39,814 nt of DNA from Metabacillus arenae (GCF_014773385.1 NZ_JACXAI010000050.1:1-39814); one strand, 5' to 3'. Shown: positions 8,096 through 16,937, numbered from the stretch's first letter. Numbers and translations: made by a program. Notes: generated by a model from the letters alone, not told the origin.

Positions 8096-8508
8096 GATTG
8101 ATCCCTTTTTAGCTGCCTGATTTTAAGTTCAAGCTTTTCCAATAAGGATCGATCTACATCTTTTAGTCCATCAATCATATGGTTAATAACCACACCTCCG
8201 AACTCATCCATTAGGTTCTCGGTAAGTTTTTTGGATTGATCTTCAATAAAATCTTTCTTGGATTGGACTGGAGAAAATATAGAAAGTCTTCCTTTAGTTC
8301 TCTTATGTAGTACTCCTTTTTGAACTAATCGATTCATTACAGTCATGACAGTGTTGAAATTGATAGGCTTTTCTACTTCTATTTTTTGTTGGACCCCCTT
8401 TATGCTAAGTTCATCAGCATCCCAAAGTATGTCCATAATTTTAGCTTCCAAAGGGCCAAAAAAACGGTGCAACCCGACCTCATCGTATTTAAAATTCTTG
8501 ATATCCAT
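8092..8508 (-). CDS. BlaI/MecI/CopY family repressor
   Basis: A 138-residue winged-helix repressor. Family marks are G-P-L-E-A-K-I-M-D-I-L-W near residue 18, the recognition segment F-N-T-V-M-T-V-M-N-R-L-V-Q-K-G-V-L near 48-64, and the wing K-R-T-K-G-R. A C-terminal helical dimerisation part follows. BlaI repressors bind as dimers to TACA-N-TGTA palindromes and are removed by a partner M56 protease, encoded next. The ATG at 8508 follows GGAAGGTGAAGG and is preferred over an earlier in-frame start at 8532, which lies inside the operator/promoter. The operator over its own -10 site implies autoregulation. Confidence 0.9.
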   Translation of the reverse strand: MDIKNFKYDEVGLHRFFGPLEAKIMDILWDADELSIKGVQQKIEVEKPINFNTVMTVMNRLVQKGVLHKRTKGRLSIFSPVQSKKDFIEDQSKKLTENLMDEFGGVVINHMIDGLKDVDRSLLEKLELKIRQLKRDQS

Positions 8509-8522
8509 TTCCTTCACCTTCC

Positions 8523-8559
8523 CACTACACATTGTAGTGTATCAAATAATTATTTTCAA
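8523..8559 (-). promoter_or_regulatory. Promoter and operator of the blaI-M56 operon
   Basis: On the minus strand TTGAAA (8554-8559), a 17-base spacer and TACAAT (8531-8536) form a good housekeeping promoter. The palindrome CACTACA-CAT-TGTAGTG (8523-8539) covers the -10 hexamer, so a bound repressor would block polymerase. Half-sites are identical to those before the DoxX gene. Confidence 0.8.
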
Positions 8560-8587
8560 GTTTTAGGACATCTATTCGATATTATAG

Positions 8588-8761
8588 TATTCCTTAGGTA
8601 AATCTTCTTCTTTTGATACACTCGCATACTATTCGAATAACGTGCAGAGGCAGGGAAGCATCACAGATATTAGAAAAGTAGCAAATACCTTGACGAGCCA
8701 ATGGAAAGCACAAGCAGAGCGTCTTGAAACGGCTGCTCTTGTGAACCTCAAGCGGATCTGA
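8588..8761 (+). pseudogene. Open tail without a start, possible gene remnant
   Basis: A 57-codon open stretch between in-frame stops reads like protein (S-I-T-D-I-R-K-V-A-N-T-L-T-S-Q-W-K-A-Q-A then a Leu/Ala-rich helix ending L-K-R-I). It has no ATG and no ribosome binding site. It could be the C-terminal remnant of a lost gene. I do not recognise the family, and an accidental open frame is possible. Confidence 0.25.
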
Positions 8762-8816
8762 GTGCTGGAGTTAGTCAATGATATCTAATTTTAATATGCT
8801 AAAATAGTTTTTTGAC

Positions 8817-8846
8817 AAAAAAAGACGACCTTTATCTGGCCGTCTT
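8817..8846 (-). terminator. Terminator of the SASP-like mini-gene
   Basis: On the minus strand AAGACGGCC, loop AGATAAA, GGTCGTCTT with one G-U pair, then a run of seven T. It lies 17 bases after the mini-gene stop codon. On the plus strand the same stem has an A-C mismatch, so it works for the minus strand. Confidence 0.8.
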
Positions 8847-8863
8847 AGTTATATAGCTCCCTT

Positions 8864-8980
8864 TTACTGATTACGCTTCTTTTTTTCTGGTTTTTGAGCA
8901 TTCATTTCCTTAGCAAATTCAGCATTTTGATTTTGTTGATTTTGCATTTGCTGTTCCTTGCTTTGATTTTTCTCCTTCAC
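8864..8980 (-). CDS. Tiny Gln/Asn-rich protein, gamma-type SASP-like
   Basis: A 38-residue gene starting at GTG (8980), eight bases after AAGGCGGG. The protein is rich in Gln, Asn and Lys and has no hydrophobic core. Its middle reads Q-N-A-E-F-A-K-E-M-N-A-Q, close to the repeated T-E-F-A-S-E-T-N-A-Q of gamma-type small acid-soluble spore proteins, where the germination protease cuts at E-F-A. The C-terminus is basic (E-K-K-K-R-N-Q). A perfect minus-strand terminator follows the stop, which supports a real transcript. No spore-type promoter was recognised. The SASP link rests on one motif and composition. Confidence 0.6.
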   Translation of the reverse strand: MKEKNQSKEQQMQNQQNQNAEFAKEMNAQKPEKKKRNQ

Positions 8981-8984
8981 GATT

Positions 8985-9400
8985 CGATCCCGCCTTTTTT
9001 CAGATTTTGGTACGATATCTATTCTGATTAAAAACCTTTTTTTCTAAACATCTTTTTGTAAAAAAAAAGTGGGAACTTGTCGATTTTTAAGTTGTAACTT
9101 GGTTTTATCCCGCTTTTTAACTGTTCTTATAACAAAAGGTTATTCTTTTATGCCTTTCCTCCTTATGCCCCTGTATACTTTCACTTTAAATCTTCTATTT
9201 CTTCTGAAGTAACTTCTTTTTGTTCATAAATCAAATTGCTGACAATAATGACGTTATCTTTTCCTAAGAAATCATAGTAGACTAATAAGAAATAATTACG
9301 AATTTGCCAATTAACAAAATATTAGAATAATGAAAAGGATCTAATTCAGAAAACCAGAAAGTGTAGGAAGAAACTATCTAACTGATTTCCACTCTTTTTA
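8985..9400. other. Intergenic stretch with hairpin and gene remnant
   Basis: This stretch holds a large hairpin, AAAAAGTGGGA (near 9065) against TCCCGCTTTTT (near 9107), with an inner AACTT/AAGTT stem, and the remnant listed at 9181-9321. Nothing else gene-like is seen. Confidence 0.35.
9181..9321 (-). pseudogene. C-terminal remnant of an unidentified gene
   Basis: On the minus strand a 46-codon open stretch runs from just after a stop codon (9322-9324) to TGA at 9181. It reads like real protein: N-Y-F-L-L-V-Y-Y-D-F-L-G-K-D-N-V-I-I-V-S followed by an acidic helical tail ending S-E-E-I-E-D-L-K. There is no ATG, GTG or TTG with a ribosome binding site, so it looks like the end of a decayed gene. 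The family is not recognised. Confidence 0.3.
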
Positions 9401-9429
9401 TTGACTCAGCATTCATTGTTATATACGAT
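9401..9429 (+). promoter_or_regulatory. Candidate glcT promoter
   Basis: TTGACT (9401-9406), a 17-base spacer and TACGAT (9424-9429), about 68 bases before the glcT start codon. The -35 hexamer is one base from consensus; the -10 matches at four of six. Confidence 0.55.
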
Positions 9430-9496
9430 ATTAAAGATAAAGATCATTTTTGAAATGGGTAGTACTTTAGAAGTGGAATAAAGGAGCTGTGGATTC

Positions 9497-10339
9497 GTGG
9501 AAGGATCCCTTATCATTAAAAAAGCACTAAATAACAATGTTATTATTGGAGATCATGACGGGCTGGGGGAAGTTGTCCTTATTGGTAAAGGAATTGGATT
9601 TGGGAAAAAAGCCGGTGATTCAGTAACCGAAAACGCCTATGAAAAAATGTTTGTTTTAAGAAATGAGAAAGAGCAAGAGCAATATAAAAAACTTCTCCCA
9701 TACATTGATGAAGAAATCATTGAGGTTATGAATGATGTGGTTTTTTTAATCCATGAAAAAATAGGATCACCTTTAAATGAGCATATTCACATTGCTTTAA
9801 CAGATCATATATCATTTGCCATAAAACGACTGCAGCAGGGGCTTGACCTGAAGAATCCCTTCCTCCTGGAAACAAAATCTCTTTATCCTTTAGAATATGG
9901 CATTGCTCAAGATGTAATTGAATTAATTAACAATAGACTTGATGTCACTCTTCCTGAAGGGGAAGTGGGGTTTATTGCTCTTCATATTCACAGTGCGCAT
10001 ACGGATAAACCTTTATCAGAAGTTAATCGGCATTCCCAATTAATTTCAAACTTAATAAGGTTAATCGAAGACTCGTTTCAAATGAAAGTTGACCGTGACA
10101 GCGTAAATTATTTAAGACTTATCAGGCACTTGAGGTATACGATTGAACGGGTGAAATCTGGCGAAGAAATGGAAGAACCAGAAAAGTTAACTTTACTGTT
10201 GAAAAATGAATATCCTTTATGCTACAATACTGCTTGGAAAATGATAAAAGTGATGCAACAAACTTTAAGAAAGTCTGTCTATGATGCAGAAGTGGTTTAC
10301 TTAACAATGCATTTGTACAGGCTTACAAACAAAATTTAG
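9497..10339 (+). CDS. glcT: Transcription antiterminator GlcT (BglG/SacY family)
   Basis: A 280-residue antiterminator. Residues 1-60 are the CAT RNA-binding domain (L-N-N-N-V-I-I, then V-L-I-G-K-G-I-G-F-G-K-K). Two PTS regulation domains follow at about 70-170 (H-I-H-I-A-L-T-D-H-I) and 175-280 (S-Y/V-N-Y-L-R-L-I-R-H-L-R, M-H-L-Y-R-L-T-N-K-I). The conserved PRD histidines are present. In B. subtilis GlcT is phosphorylated and inactivated by glucose enzyme II when glucose is absent. When glucose is present it binds the RAT element in the ptsG leader and stops the terminator forming. The start is GTG, with AAAGGAG about nine bases upstream. The target lies directly downstream. Confidence 0.95.
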   Translation: MEGSLIIKKALNNNVIIGDHDGLGEVVLIGKGIGFGKKAGDSVTENAYEKMFVLRNEKEQEQYKKLLPYIDEEIIEVMNDVVFLIHEKIGSPLNEHIHIALTDHISFAIKRLQQGLDLKNPFLLETKSLYPLEYGIAQDVIELINNRLDVTLPEGEVGFIALHIHSAHTDKPLSEVNRHSQLISNLIRLIEDSFQMKVDRDSVNYLRLIRHLRYTIERVKSGEEMEEPEKLTLLLKNEYPLCYNTAWKMIKVMQQTLRKSVYDAEVVYLTMHLYRLTNKI

Positions 10340-10370
10340 CAATTTTTAAGTTCATACATTACAACGTGTA

Positions 10371-10400
10371 AACGTGTTACTGATTCGATCAGGCATGAGT
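10371..10400 (+). promoter_or_regulatory. RAT ribonucleic antiterminator of ptsG
   Basis: AACGTGTTACTGATTCGATC followed by AGGCATGAGT matches the GlcT-type RAT as I remember it from B. subtilis ptsG. Its 3' part (GGCATGAGT) is also the left arm of the downstream terminator, so GlcT binding and termination exclude each other. Confidence 0.85.
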
Positions 10401-10478
10401 GAACAAGGTGTTTAATGGCTTTATTTGGGGAAGTATACCTATAAAGCTTTATTAACCCTGTCTCACCATGCCTTTTTT
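10392..10478 (+). terminator. Conditional terminator in the ptsG leader
   Basis: GGCATG-A-GTGA (10392-10402) pairs with TCAC-CATGCC (10463-10472), with one bulge and about 60 bases of loop, followed by six T (10473-10478). It overlaps the RAT. It should stop transcription when GlcT is not bound. Confidence 0.85.
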
Positions 10479-10529
10479 GTATTACAAATGATGTGGGTAA
10501 AGAGATTTGTATAGCAAAAAATCCACAAT

Positions 10530-10544
10530 ATGTAAACGTTTAAA
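10530..10544 (+). promoter_or_regulatory. Near-consensus cre-like site in the ptsG leader
   Basis: ATGTAAACGTTTAAA agrees with the catabolite-responsive element pattern WTGNAANCGNWNNCW at all but one position. It lies 3' of the leader terminator and about 76 bases before the ptsG start, where bound CcpA could act as a roadblock. It may instead be a chance match. Confidence 0.4.
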
Positions 10545-10620
10545 AAGTGAAAGAATCAACCGCACACTTGTTTTTTTGTTTGTTGCATACACAAAAAAAG
10601 GATGGAGGAGGAAAAAAAGG

Positions 10621-12729
10621 ATGTTTAAAAGCCTATTTGGCGTTCTTCAAAAAGTTGGACGCGCACTAATGCTACCGGTTGCGCTTTTGCCGGCTGCAGG
10701 ACTTTTACTTGCACTTGGAAACGCTATGCAAAATGAAACACTTACAAACATAGCGCCCTTTCTTACATCTGATTGGGTTGTCCTAATTGCAAGTGTCATG
10801 GAGGATGCAGGGAATATTGTTTTTAGTAATTTACCAATTCTTTTTGCAGTGGGTGTTGCGATCGGATTGGCAAATGGAGATGGTGTTGCAGGAATCGCAG
10901 CACTTATCGGGTATTTAATAATGAATGTCACAATGAGCGGGATTTTAAAAGGGACAGGTACCCTCCCGGCAGATCCCGCAAAGCTGGCAGAATTCCTTTC
11001 TGCTAACAGTGCCGCGTACGCAAATGTCCTCGGGATTCCAACCCTGGTCACAGGGGTTTTTGGCGGGATCATTGTCGGCATATTGGCTGCAGGCATGTAC
11101 AATAAATTTTATACAATTGAACTGCCTCAATACTTAGGCTTCTTCGCAGGAAAGCGATTTGTACCAATTGCTACCGCAGGTTCAGCATTACTATTAGGGG
11201 TCGCGATGTATTTTATTTGGCCTCCTATCCAAACAGGCTTGAATGCATTTTCAACCAACTTATTAGATGCGAATAGAACGCTTGCGGCATTGATTTTTGG
11301 AATTATCGAACGCTCTCTTATTCCATTTGGACTGCATCATATTTTTTACTCGCCGTTCTGGTTTGAATTTGGTACTTATGTAAACGAAGCAGGTCAAACG
11401 GTTCGCGGTGATCAGGCAATCTTTATGGCACAAATTAAAGATGGTGTTCAAGAACTAACGGCAGGGACATTTATGGCAGGTAAATATCCATTTATGATGT
11501 TTGGACTTCCTGCGGCAGCTCTGGCAATTTATCACGAAGCAAGACCTGAAAGCAAAAAAATAGTAGCTGGATTAATGGGATCAGCAGCCTTAACATCCTT
11601 TTTAACAGGTATTACAGAGCCATTAGAATTTTCATTCTTATTTGTAGCGCCCGTGTTATTTGGAATTCACGCCCTTTTTGCAGGTCTTTCTTTTATGACA
11701 ATGCATTTGCTTGATGTAAAAATTGGAATGACTTTCTCTGGCGGTTTAATCGACTATGTTCTTTTCGGAATGCTGAATCCGCAAACAAACTGGTGGCTCG
11801 CAATTCCTGTAGGATTAGTATTTGCCGTTATCTATTACTTCGGATTCCGATTTGCGATCCGTAAATTTAACCTAAACACACCTGGTCGAGAGGACGCAAG
11901 TGTTGAAACAGACGAAGAGGAAGGCAGTAAACATAACTCTGCAGGCGACCTTCCATATGAAGTATTACAAGCACTTGGCGGTCAAGAGAATATTAAGCAT
12001 TTAGATGCATGTATTACACGTCTGCGAGTATCAGTGAATGACCGTGCAAATGTAAATAAGGATCGTCTTAAAAAGCTGGGCGCTTCAGGGGTATTAGAAG
12101 TTGGAAACAACATTCAGGCAATTTTCGGCCCAAAATCTGATAACTTAAAAACTCAGATACAGGATGTAATTGCTGGTAAAAGGCCAAGAGCAGTAAAAGC
12201 TCATTCAACAGATCAAGAAATAAAAGAGCAAGTTGAAGAAGTAGTTCCTGAAGGTCTGCAAAATGATGTATCTGAAGAAAGCTTTACAGCACCTCTTACA
12301 GGAGAAATTCACTCGATAACAGAGGTCCCTGATCAAGTTTTCTCAGGAAAAATGATGGGCGACGGTTTTGCTATTACACCAACAGAAGGCACCGTTGTAT
12401 CACCTGTCAATGGAAAAATCCTTAATGTGTTCCCTACAAAACACGCGATTGGCATGCAATCCAATAATGGCAGGGAAATTCTAATCCACTTTGGTATTGA
12501 CACAGTCAATCTTAAAGGAGAAGGTTTTAAAGCTTTTGTAAAGGAAGGCGACGAAGTGAAACAGGGGCAAAAGCTGCTTGAGGTCGACTTAGATTTTGTA
12601 AAAGATAAGGCCCCTTCTGTTATGACTCCAATCGTATTTACAAACTTGGCTGAAGGAGAACTTGTGAAAGTTAAGGCCGAAGGAAATGTGAAAAAAGAAC
12701 AAGAAGATATTATTGACTTTGAGAAATAG
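10621..12729 (+). CDS. ptsG: Glucose-specific PTS enzyme IICBA
   Basis: A 702-residue glucose permease of the phosphotransferase system that imports glucose and phosphorylates it. The IIC membrane domain covers about residues 1-420 (start [27 protein letters not shown] near 335). IIB follows with the phosphorylated Cys464 in D-A-C-I-T-R-L-R-V, then IIA with His623 in L-I-H-F-G-I-D-T. Length matches B. subtilis PtsG. The ATG at 10621 is used because GGAGGAGG is placed before it; the frame is open further upstream but that part is the untranslated leader with the RAT/terminator switch. It donates to and reads out GlcT. Confidence 0.96.
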   Translation: MFKSLFGVLQKVGRALMLPVALLPAAGLLLALGNAMQNETLTNIAPFLTSDWVVLIASVMEDAGNIVFSNLPILFAVGVAIGLANGDGVAGIAALIGYLIMNVTMSGILKGTGTLPADPAKLAEFLSANSAAYANVLGIPTLVTGVFGGIIVGILAAGMYNKFYTIELPQYLGFFAGKRFVPIATAGSALLLGVAMYFIWPPIQTGLNAFSTNLLDANRTLAALIFGIIERSLIPFGLHHIFYSPFWFEFGTYVNEAGQTVRGDQAIFMAQIKDGVQELTAGTFMAGKYPFMMFGLPAAALAIYHEARPESKKIVAGLMGSAALTSFLTGITEPLEFSFLFVAPVLFGIHALFAGLSFMTMHLLDVKIGMTFSGGLIDYVLFGMLNPQTNWWLAIPVGLVFAVIYYFGFRFAIRKFNLNTPGREDASVETDEEEGSKHNSAGDLPYEVLQALGGQENIKHLDACITRLRVSVNDRANVNKDRLKKLGASGVLEVGNNIQAIFGPKSDNLKTQIQDVIAGKRPRAVKAHSTDQEIKEQVEEVVPEGLQNDVSEESFTAPLTGEIHSITEVPDQVFSGKMMGDGFAITPTEGTVVSPVNGKILNVFPTKHAIGMQSNNGREILIHFGIDTVNLKGEGFKAFVKEGDEVKQGQKLLEVDLDFVKDKAPSVMTPIVFTNLAEGELVKVKAEGNVKKEQEDIIDFEK

Positions 12730-12749
12730 TGTTAAGTCATAATCAGCAC

Positions 12750-12779
12750 TTGTCATTATACCGGTGCAACTGATATTAT
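12750..12779 (+). promoter_or_regulatory. Separate ptsH promoter
   Basis: TTGTCA (12750-12755), an 18-base spacer and TATTAT (12774-12779), 55 bases before ptsH. An internal promoter between ptsG and ptsH, giving ptsHI without glucose induction, is known in B. subtilis and fits here. Confidence 0.6.
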
Positions 12780-12833
12780 AATATACTGTTATATGTATTA
12801 AAAAACCTAATAGTCAAAGGAGAATGATTTATT

Positions 12834-13100
12834 ATGGCAGAAAAAACATTTAAAGTAACAGCAGATTCAGGAATTCATGCACGTCCAGCAACTGTGCTTG
12901 TTCAAACCGCAAGCAAATTTGATGCGGATGTAAATTTAGAATACAACGGTAAAACAGTCAACTTGAAATCCATTATGGGTGTTATGTCACTCGGAATCGC
13001 AAAAGGGTCAGAAATTAAAGTAACAGCTGCAGGTTCTGATGAAAATGAAGCAATTTCAGCAATTAATGATACATTCAAAAATGAAGGATTAGGCGAATAA
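12834..13100 (+). CDS. ptsH: Phosphocarrier protein HPr
   Basis: An 88-residue HPr, the usual length. The PEP-dependent site is His15 in G-I-H-A-R-P-A-T. The regulatory HPr kinase site is Ser46 in [12 protein letters not shown], the mark of Gram-positive HPr that serves as CcpA corepressor. It passes phosphate from enzyme I to the enzymes II. AAAGGAGAA precedes the ATG. Its stop codon shares one base with the ptsI start (TAATG), so the two are coupled. It is transcribed both from ptsG readthrough and from its own promoter. Confidence 0.97.
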   Translation: MAEKTFKVTADSGIHARPATVLVQTASKFDADVNLEYNGKTVNLKSIMGVMSLGIAKGSEIKVTAAGSDENEAISAINDTFKNEGLGE

Positions 13101-14815
13101 TGCTTGAGCTTAAAGGGATTGGAGCTTCAGCGGGAATTGCAATTGCAAAAGCCTATCGTCTTGAAGAGCCGAACTTAGATATTCAAAAAAAAGAAGTTGC
13201 TGATAAAGAAGCTGAAGTAAACCGCTTTAATGATGCGATTAATCAATCAAAAGCCGAATTAGAAAAAATAAAAGAGCATGCACTAAAAGAGCTTGGCGAA
13301 GACAAAGCAGAAATCTTCGCGGCTCACCTTTTAGTCCTTAGTGATCCAGAGCTATTAAACCCTGTAAAAGACAAAGTCCAAAATGAAGCAGTAAATGCTG
13401 AATTTGCAATGAAAGAAACGGCTGATATGTTTGTGTCTATGTTTGAAGCGATGGACAACGAATATATGAAAGAGCGTGCTGCAGATATTCGTGATGTAAC
13501 GAAGCGAGTAATTGCACATCTTTTAGGGGTTGAAATCCCAAATCCAAGCCTGATTTCTGAAGAAGTCATCATCGTAGCAGAAGATTTAACCCCATCAGAT
13601 ACAGCACAGTTAAACCGTGATTTTGTTAAAGGGTTTACAACTGATATCGGAGGGCGGACTTCACATTCAGCGATCATGGCCCGTTCAATGGAAATCCCCG
13701 CTGTTGTAGGTACTAAAACAGCAACTGGGCAAATCGAAAATGGCGTCATGGTTATTGTTGATGGCTTAGATGGAGATGTTATCATCAATCCGTCTGATGA
13801 AACAATCGCACAGTACCAAGCGAAACTTGAAAAATTTAAGGCACAAAAAGCTGAATGGGCTAAATTAGTGGACGAGCCTACTGTGACTAAAGACAACCAA
13901 CACGTAGAGTTAGCTGCTAACATCGGGACTCCTGACGATGTAAAAGGAGTGCTGGAAAATGGCGGAGAGGCTGTAGGTCTATATCGTACTGAGTTCCTTT
14001 ACATGGGACGTGACCAGCTGCCGACTGAAGATGAGCAATTTGATGCTTATAAAACGGTTCTTGAAAGAATGGAAGGAAAGCCAGTTGTCGTTCGTACACT
14101 TGATATTGGTGGAGATAAAGAGCTTCCTTACTTGAATTTACCAAAGGAAATGAACCCTTTCCTTGGCTTCAGAGCGATCCGTTTATGCTTGGAAGAACAA
14201 GACATATTCCGCACTCAGTTGCGTGCTTTACTTCGTGCCAGCACATATGGAAATTTAAAAATTATGTTCCCAATGATTGCTACTGTGGATGAATTCAAGC
14301 AAGCCAAGGCAATCTTAAATGAAGAAAAAGACAAGCTTATTGAAGAAGGTACTAACGTTTCAGACACAATTGAAATCGGTATGATGGTTGAGATTCCATC
14401 AACAGCAGTTTTGGCTGATCAATTCGCCAAAGAGGTTGACTTTTTCAGTATCGGAACCAATGACTTAATTCAATATACGATGGCCGCAGATAGAATGAAT
14501 GAGCGCGTATCATACTTATACCAACCATACAACCCAGCTATCCTGCGTTTAATCACATTAGTGATTGAAGCTGCTCATAAAGAAGGGAAATGGGCTGGTA
14601 TGTGTGGCGAAATGGCAGGAGATGAAATTGCCATTCCGATTCTTTTAGGATTAGGTTTAGATGAATTCTCAATGAGCGCTACATCCATTTTACCTGCCCG
14701 TACTCAAATTAAAGGGCTGTCTAAAGAAGAAGCAGCCAGCTTCAAAGAAGAAATTCTTTCTTTTAGTACAACAGAAGAAGTTGTAGCATTTGTAAAAGAA
14801 AAATTTAATATGTAA
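13100..14815 (+). CDS. ptsI: PEP-protein phosphotransferase (PTS enzyme I)
   Basis: A 571-residue enzyme I that takes phosphate from phosphoenolpyruvate and passes it to HPr in the cytoplasm. The N-terminal HPr-binding and swivelling domain carries His189 in [13 protein letters not shown]. The C-terminal PEP-binding barrel has [24 protein letters not shown], and the catalytic cysteine region G-M-C-G-E-M-A-G-D. Its start overlaps the ptsH stop, and a strong terminator ends the operon. Confidence 0.97.
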   Translation: MLELKGIGASAGIAIAKAYRLEEPNLDIQKKEVADKEAEVNRFNDAINQSKAELEKIKEHALKELGEDKAEIFAAHLLVLSDPELLNPVKDKVQNEAVNAEFAMKETADMFVSMFEAMDNEYMKERAADIRDVTKRVIAHLLGVEIPNPSLISEEVIIVAEDLTPSDTAQLNRDFVKGFTTDIGGRTSHSAIMARSMEIPAVVGTKTATGQIENGVMVIVDGLDGDVIINPSDETIAQYQAKLEKFKAQKAEWAKLVDEPTVTKDNQHVELAANIGTPDDVKGVLENGGEAVGLYRTEFLYMGRDQLPTEDEQFDAYKTVLERMEGKPVVVRTLDIGGDKELPYLNLPKEMNPFLGFRAIRLCLEEQDIFRTQLRALLRASTYGNLKIMFPMIATVDEFKQAKAILNEEKDKLIEEGTNVSDTIEIGMMVEIPSTAVLADQFAKEVDFFSIGTNDLIQYTMAADRMNERVSYLYQPYNPAILRLITLVIEAAHKEGKWAGMCGEMAGDEIAIPILLGLGLDEFSMSATSILPARTQIKGLSKEEAASFKEEILSFSTTEEVVAFVKEKFNM

Positions 14816-14822
14816 ATAAATT

Positions 14823-14851
14823 AAAAAGACAGGAGATGCTCCTGTCTTTTT
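14823..14851 (+). terminator. Terminator of the pts operon
   Basis: AAAAAGACAGGAG (14823-14835), loop ATG, CTCCTGTCTTTTT (14839-14851): a perfect 13-base stem eight bases after the ptsI stop. Confidence 0.92.
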
Positions 14852-15368
14852 AATTAGAGGTAAGACCTATAGTAATCGACAATATCGATTGCAAATTTTA
14901 TTGTTGTTTAATATGTTATCTCTTTTGTGAAAAGTTTGTACCCCTCATAAAAATTGTCGGTTTTTGTAGAATAATCGATAAATTGAAATTTTCGAAGATA
15001 ACTCCCTCGATTTCGAAGATATTTTTCATATTTCGAAGATAAAATGCTAAAAATCGAAGATAAGTTTGCACAATCGGTGGTGCTCAGGGAAAAAATAACG
15101 TTTGTAAATGTATGAATTTAAGGAAATCGGTTGAAATCCAATCCAAATTTAGTGGAACATCCCAAAAAACGATTCAGATAAAAAGAAATTATGTTTTTGT
15201 GGTCAAAAGGGATTGTTGCTCAGTCTTTTGTATTTTATAAAAAATACGTATATAAGATAGCCATCAAGCATTTATTGAATTTTTTACATTAAACGACAAA
15301 AAACTACACAAAAATGGGAGTTTGTATGATAATATGAGGGTCGATTATGTTTTCTGGAGTTGTTGAAT
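14852..15368. other. Intergenic region between ptsI and the histidine kinase
   Basis: About 515 bases with no believable gene. It contains the TTCGAAGATA repeats listed separately and is otherwise AT-rich. The kinase promoter should be in the last 150 bases, but I could not fix one with confidence. Confidence 0.45.
14991..15062 (+). repeat. Four TTCGAAGATA repeats spaced by two helical turns
   Basis: TTCGAAGATA occurs at 14991, 15012 and 15032, with ATCGAAGATA at 15053. The start-to-start distances are 21, 20 and 21 bases, so all copies face the same side of the DNA. The core TTCGAA is a palindrome. This could be a binding array or a short intergenic repeat. Confidence 0.7.
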
Positions 15369-16937
15369 GTGAGCAGGTATGAACTCATTGATGAACGTTT
15401 TAAATTGTTTCTAAAATTAATGTGGCTTTTCTTTTTATTAGATATAGTAATTGTTTCTTTATTTGATGACATTTCCAAATTTGTCACTGTAATGGTCATC
15501 TTTTTTATTGCATTACTTATTTTTACATGGATTTCATATTTAATAAAAAGTCATAGCTGGAATATGTATGGTTCAATTACATTTATTTATCTATTTTTAG
15601 CAACTATAAATATCATTGAACCCTATATAGTCAATCTCCTATTTCTTTTATTTCCAGTCGTGTTTAGCGCAATTTTCCAACAGCTTAAACTTGTCTATTT
15701 TTCTGCCATCATTTCTGTCATTCTCCAGCTGTACTTTTTCCTAAAAGATTACGAAATCATTTCAGTTTCTTTTGAAAAAATCGATATCCTTTATTTTTTG
15801 CTTTTTACGCTGCTTACGGTTTTATTATTGAGCTATTATTTAAGTTTTACGAATACTCTATGGGTAAAAGTAAACAGGCAGAATGAACATTATTCTCTGG
15901 CTTTAAAAACCACTCAGGCTCAATTTGATTTAATTTTTTCTCAAACTCATGATGCAATTGCTTTGCTTGATAAGAGTGGACATGTTATTACAGTGAATCC
16001 AGCCTTTGAAAAATTATATCAAATGTCCAAAAGCGATATTGTTAAAAAGAAGTATACTTTTGCCACACGTGAAAGGTTATATTTATCTGTTTCAGAAGTA
16101 AGTGTATATGAGCGGCATGATTTTAAAAGTGATGGGTCAGTTGTAGAAGTAGAGGTAACCGTATCGCCTATTTATGATGAGGATAATGAGCTAATAGCGT
16201 TTTCAGAAATTATCCGTGATGTGACTGAAAAACGGAAGCAAGATCAATACATGTTTCAAACAGAAAAGCTAAAGCTGGCAGGAGAGATGGCTGCAGGTGT
16301 TGCTCATGAAATTCGCAATCCAATCACGGTCTTACAAGGATTTTTGCAATTATTTCATGAGAAAAATCACGGGGACCAAAAGCATACCAAAATTATGCTT
16401 TCCGAGCTAAAAAGAATGAATGAGATCGTCAGTGAGTTTTTAGTTTTATCAAAGCCGCAAGCAGTGCAGCAATCTCAATTTTCAATTAAGGAAATAATCG
16501 ATGAAACCCTTCAATTATTCGAAACAGAAGCGTTGCTTAAAGGAGTCCAACTCGAATTTCAGGACAATTCAGGCGATTTGGAATTATATGGGGATCGTAA
16601 TCAAATCAAGCAAGTTATCATAAATTTACTTAAAAATGCCTGTGACGCCATGCCAAACGGAGGAATGGTGCATGTTGAGGTTGCAGCTGAGGATCAAAAG
16701 TACATAAGTATAAAAGTTGTTGACAATGGGATGGGCATACCGAGTGATTTATTAGGAAAAATTCAAACTCCTTTTTTTACAACAAAGGAAAAAGGGACAG
16801 GGCTTGGGCTTGTCATAACTGAAAAAATTATTAATCAGCATAATGGTGAGCTGTGTATTCAGAGTGAAGAGGGAGAAGGAACAACTGTCACGATCTATCT
16901 GCCTTATATAACATCACCTGCCCTATTAAAGGTATGA
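15369..16937 (+). CDS. Membrane-bound PAS sensor histidine kinase (sporulation-kinase type)
   Basis: A 522-residue orphan kinase. Residues about 12-165 hold five or six membrane helices with short loops, so sensing is probably in or near the membrane. A PAS domain follows (about 180-285), then the H-box A-G-V-A-H-E-I-R-N-P with His313, the F-L-V-L-S-K-P dimerisation end, and the ATPase with N-L-L-K-N-A-C-D-A-M, V-D-N-G-M-G-I-P and T-G-L-G-L. H-box wording is that of the KinA-KinE phosphorelay kinases, and the layout recalls KinB. GTG at 15369 is chosen because TGGAG lies nine bases upstream; TTG codons at 15360/15363 sit too close. No response regulator is nearby. Confidence 0.88.
   Translation: MSRYELIDERFKLFLKLMWLFFLLDIVIVSLFDDISKFVTVMVIFFIALLIFTWISYLIKSHSWNMYGSITFIYLFLATINIIEPYIVNLLFLLFPVVFSAIFQQLKLVYFSAIISVILQLYFFLKDYEIISVSFEKIDILYFLLFTLLTVLLLSYYLSFTNTLWVKVNRQNEHYSLALKTTQAQFDLIFSQTHDAIALLDKSGHVITVNPAFEKLYQMSKSDIVKKKYTFATRERLYLSVSEVSVYERHDFKSDGSVVEVEVTVSPIYDEDNELIAFSEIIRDVTEKRKQDQYMFQTEKLKLAGEMAAGVAHEIRNPITVLQGFLQLFHEKNHGDQKHTKIMLSELKRMNEIVSEFLVLSKPQAVQQSQFSIKEIIDETLQLFETEALLKGVQLEFQDNSGDLELYGDRNQIKQVIINLLKNACDAMPNGGMVHVEVAAEDQKYISIKVVDNGMGIPSDLLGKIQTPFFTTKEKGTGLGLVITEKIINQHNGELCIQSEEGEGTTVTIYLPYITSPALLKV

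Noticed and set aside
6761-8559. A beta-lactam resistance operon
   Set aside because: The BlaI and M56 genes suggest it at first, but there is no beta-lactamase or PBP beside them, and the protease lacks the penicillin-binding domain.
10647-11102. Long open frame antisense to ptsG
   Set aside because: It lies wholly inside a certain gene, has no ribosome binding site and an amino-acid composition typical of a shadow frame.
13324-13923. 199-codon open frame antisense to ptsI
   Set aside because: Rich in Ser, Thr and Ile, as expected of the reverse of a conserved coding frame; no start signals.
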